From Legionella genomosp. 1 (GTDB taxonomy: Bacteria; Pseudomonadota; Gammaproteobacteria; Legionellales; Legionellaceae), in the NCBI GenBank assembly GCA_945865355.1, contig CAMBDN010000119.1:1-7661 (forward strand): 7,661 bases of DNA, written 5' to 3'. Below, one piece after another: positions 6,164 to 7,661 of the stretch. Under the pieces are notes generated by a model, which had not been told where the DNA came from, ran no database searches, and saw only the letters and a program-made list of their open reading frames with translations. Position 1 is the first letter of the stretch, and each line of letters opens with the position of its first letter. The position numbers and the translations under genes are program-made.

Positions 6164-7166
6164 ACCCTAAAATCTCCACAGATAAGCCGCATTTTTCACA
6201 ACGTGCGATGAATGCTTGTAATAACTTTTTATTTGCTATTAATTCCACAACTAACACGCCGCAAGTTAATGTGTCAAAGCGATCAATGTTAGCGAGTAAA
6301 ATATTGATATCGAGGTTAAGCTCGCGGCTGGTTTGACTAATAAAGGGGACGGTCGCATCTTGGCCTTCAAAAAATAGGCGCAACAACGGTTTGTCGTTTG
6401 GCACGTCGGATAATCGGCTGCTTAAGCAAGGCGGCAATTCTGGGCTCAGTTGAGCATACAGCATGGTCCGCGCTAAGCCGTCTTTATGTGCAAATATATT
6501 AGCAAGTGCTGTTGTTTCAATGATCTTACCGGCATCCATGATGGCCAATCGATGACAAATCCGCTTAACGACATCCATTTCATGGGTGATGAGTACAATG
6601 GTGATGCCATAAAATGCGTTTATTTTTTTTAATAGGGCAAGAATAGAGTCGGTCGTTTCCGGATCAAGCGCGGACGTTGCTTCATCACATAGTAAAATTT
6701 TTGGCGAGCAACTCAGCGCTCTGGCAATAGCGACGCGTTGCTTTTGCCCTCCACTTAATTGCGCTGGGTAAGCGTGTATTTTCTCGCTTAACTCAACCAA
6801 CGGAAGAAGTTCATTAATTTTATCGTCAATTGCTTCAGGGCTCATACCCTGAATCCGCATGGGTAGGGCAATGTTCTCATAGACAGTCAGGGCATTTAAT
6901 AAATTGAACTGCTGGAAAATCATCGCGGTTTTATGACGCGCAATGCGTAATTTGTTGGCAGAAAGTACAGTGATATTTTCACCATCAACGAGTACCTCGC
7001 CACGGTCGGGTCGCTCTAATAAATTGATGCAGCGTAATAACGTTGATTTTCCAGCACCACTTTTGCCGATAATGCCGAAAATTTCACCTTCTTGTATGAA
7101 TAGGTTAATGTCACGTAGTGCTACATGGTCAGCAAAGGTTTTTGTTAAACCAGAAAGTTCAATCAT
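6141..7166 (-). CDS. metN: Methionine importer ATPase MetN
   Basis: This is the ATP-hydrolysing subunit of the methionine importer, on the cytoplasmic face of the membrane. From the ATG at 7166 it has 341 residues (E. coli 343). Walker A is GKSGAGKST (34-42, K40), the Q-loop is FQQF (Q85/Q86), the signature is LSGGQ (137-141), Walker B is ILLCDE (157-162, catalytic E162), and the switch histidine is H195 (LITHE). The C-terminal part (about 262-336, LLRLFFEG to VEILGYV) fits the NIL domain. In E. coli this domain binds methionine and shuts the transporter down when the internal pool is high (trans-inhibition), so the same feedback is likely here. I chose the ATG at 7164-7166 because MIELSGLTKTF aligns with the usual MetN start. 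The frame extends to a TTG at 7190, which has no ribosome binding site. The ATG also lacks a good one, which is odd for the first gene of an operon. Confidence 0.95.
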   Translation of the reverse strand: MIELSGLTKTFADHVALRDINLFIQEGEIFGIIGKSGAGKSTLLRCINLLERPDRGEVLVDGENITVLSANKLRIARHKTAMIFQQFNLLNALTVYENIALPMRIQGMSPEAIDDKINELLPLVELSEKIHAYPAQLSGGQKQRVAIARALSCSPKILLCDEATSALDPETTDSILALLKKINAFYGITIVLITHEMDVVKRICHRLAIMDAGKIIETTALANIFAHKDGLARTMLYAQLSPELPPCLSSRLSDVPNDKPLLRLFFEGQDATVPFISQTSRELNLDINILLANIDRFDTLTCGVLVVELIANKKLLQAFIARCEKCGLSVEILGYVTDNDL

Positions 7167-7288
7167 TGTGGTACCAGGGTTTAACAGCAAGCGGAACGCT
7201 AAGAAGGGTAAAATACTGCCCGCTTTAGCCGTGTTTTCAAAAGATTAAACTTCTGAGCGCCCGCAAGCTGTGTGTTCAAATCGGCGCA
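7167..7288 (-). promoter_or_regulatory. Structured 5' leader of metNIQ
   Basis: About 120 nt separate the predicted start site (near 7288) from the metN ATG, long for a plain bacterial leader. Three stems can form in order on the minus strand: GCGCC/GGCGC (7283-7287 with 7257-7261), CAGAAG/CTTTTG (7250-7255 with 7238-7243, loop of 6), and GCTAA-agc-GGG pairing with CCC-ttc-TTAGC (7222-7229 with 7198-7208 in plus-strand order, 10-nt loop). The last lies about 30 nt before the start codon. No SAM-I core, T-run or recognisable MetJ box is present. It could be an uncatalogued RNA regulator or incidental structure. Confidence 0.35.
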
Positions 7289-7294
7289 CTGGTA

Positions 7295-7322
7295 ATTATA
7301 CATAATCTACTTGTATTGGCAA
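7295..7322 (-). promoter_or_regulatory. Strong sigma70 promoter of metNIQ
   Basis: On the minus strand TTGCCA (7317-7322, five of six to consensus) is followed after 16 nt by a perfect TATAAT (7295-7300). It reads into metN and is the best promoter in the window. No other gene lies between it and metN. Confidence 0.7.
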
Positions 7323-7341
7323 GATCACACGGGCTTCAATT

Positions 7342-7403
7342 CACGGCTGTCCCATTAAAACGTAGCTCGGAACGACGTGCTACGTTCTAATGGGACAGCC
7401 GTG
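7342..7403. repeat. Long palindrome: 25-bp arms, 12-nt loop, one mismatch
   Basis: The left arm 7342-7366 (begins CACGGCTGTCCCATTA) pairs with the right arm 7379-7403 (ends TAATGGGACAGCCGTG). All 25 positions match except one A/C mismatch at the 17th base of the left arm (7358). The loop is 12 nt. It lies between the partial gene ending at 7501 and the met promoter. No T-run follows on either strand, so a simple intrinsic terminator is unlikely. It resembles a dispersed REP-like palindrome. I see no target-site duplication at its edges. Its copy number elsewhere cannot be judged here. Confidence 0.85.
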
Positions 7404-7500
7404 CGTGCCTTATTTGTGTATTGGAAGCGGGAAGTATTTCCTTGCGGTGGCGTGGAAGTCCTTTGGTCTACTTCCTCAAGTAATTTGGTTGGCATAAATA
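7404..7500. other. Short intergenic stretch with weak inverted repeats
   Basis: No gene is seen. GGAAGT (7454-7459) pairs with ACTTCC (7470-7475) across 10 nt, about 26 nt past the stop of the minus-strand gene at 7501. GGAAGTA (7430-7436) can compete for the same partner (TACTTCC, 7469-7475). There is no T-run, so termination is only a possibility. Together with the palindrome, promoter and leader, this accounts for the gene-free stretch 7167-7500. Confidence 0.35.
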
Positions 7501-7661
7501 TCATCGAGGTTTAATCCCCCCACCTCCCTGGTTATCGGCATTTTCCGGGTCCACGGTAGGGGCGCTCGCTTGATTCAAGGCGGGTGGATGGCTTTCGGCC
7601 TCAGGAACCTCTATTACAGTAGTAGGAGACGACGACAGAGTATATTTATATCTCTGTACGC
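7501..7661 (-). CDS. C-terminal end of an unidentified protein (partial)
   Basis: One minus-strand frame is open from the window edge to a TGA at 7501-7503, giving at least 53 codons; the start lies beyond the window. The other two minus-strand frames carry several stops each. The visible residues start VQRYKYTLSSSPTTVIEVPE and end DNQGGGGIKPR, rich in Pro, Ser, Ala, Asn and Glu with a tetraglycine near the end. This looks like a disordered tail, and no domain can be named. The same stretch is also open on the plus strand in the matching phase, but that reading gives an Arg- and aromatic-rich peptide that looks unnatural. A Pro/Ser-rich, mildly acidic tail is common in secreted or surface proteins, but that alone says little. 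Confidence 0.5.
   Translation of the reverse strand, partial: VQRYKYTLSSSPTTVIEVPEAESHPPALNQASAPTVDPENADNQGGGGIKPR

Noticed and set aside
6943..7248. 101-codon plus-strand frame opposite metN
   Set aside because: It is the antisense shadow of the Walker A region of metN, which has unmistakable homology.
7167..7288. SAM-I riboswitch upstream of metN
   Set aside because: The conserved core (GGAGGGA, GGCAACC and GGUGCUAA-like segments) is not present in the leader on the minus strand.

Overview
The window reads as chromosomal DNA of a moderately AT-rich gammaproteobacterium. My best guess is the order Legionellales or a similar host-associated lineage. This rests on protein resemblance only: a secreted KatG, a small PA3496-like protein, a gammaproteobacterial MetNIQ transporter, and a lone effector-like protein. 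No rRNA or marker gene is present to fix the taxon. Every gene I can support lies on the minus strand.

Layout from low to high coordinates: (1) 197-361, a 54-residue PA3496-family protein with a strong ribosome binding site and a hairpin just past its stop. (2) 664-2877, a complete bifunctional catalase-peroxidase (KatG) with an apparent Sec signal peptide, its own promoter and stacked hairpins behind it. (3) 3074-4576, a 500-residue protein I do not recognise, mostly helical and acidic at the C-terminus, with a perfect 36-bp in-frame tandem duplication. (4) 4729-7166, a complete D/L-methionine ABC transporter operon in the order metN-metI-metQ (read right to left), with a promoter, a structured leader of about 120 nt and an intrinsic terminator. 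(5) 7342-7403, a nearly perfect 25-bp-arm palindrome in the gap upstream of the met promoter. (6) 7501-7661, the C-terminal end of another minus-strand gene that runs out of the window.

How the genes work together: the metNIQ genes form one transcription unit. MetQ is a lipid-anchored methionine binder, MetI the permease, and MetN the ATPase with a regulatory NIL domain. KatG would detoxify peroxide outside the cytoplasm if its signal peptide is genuine. The 500-residue gene is monocistronic and has its own ribosome binding site and a -10 box. Nothing ties it functionally to its neighbours.

The parts most worth following up are the unrecognised 500-residue protein, the long palindrome at 7342-7403, and the met leader. 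The rest is ordinary housekeeping and stress-response content. I found no CRISPR array, tRNA, rRNA, transposase or phage gene.
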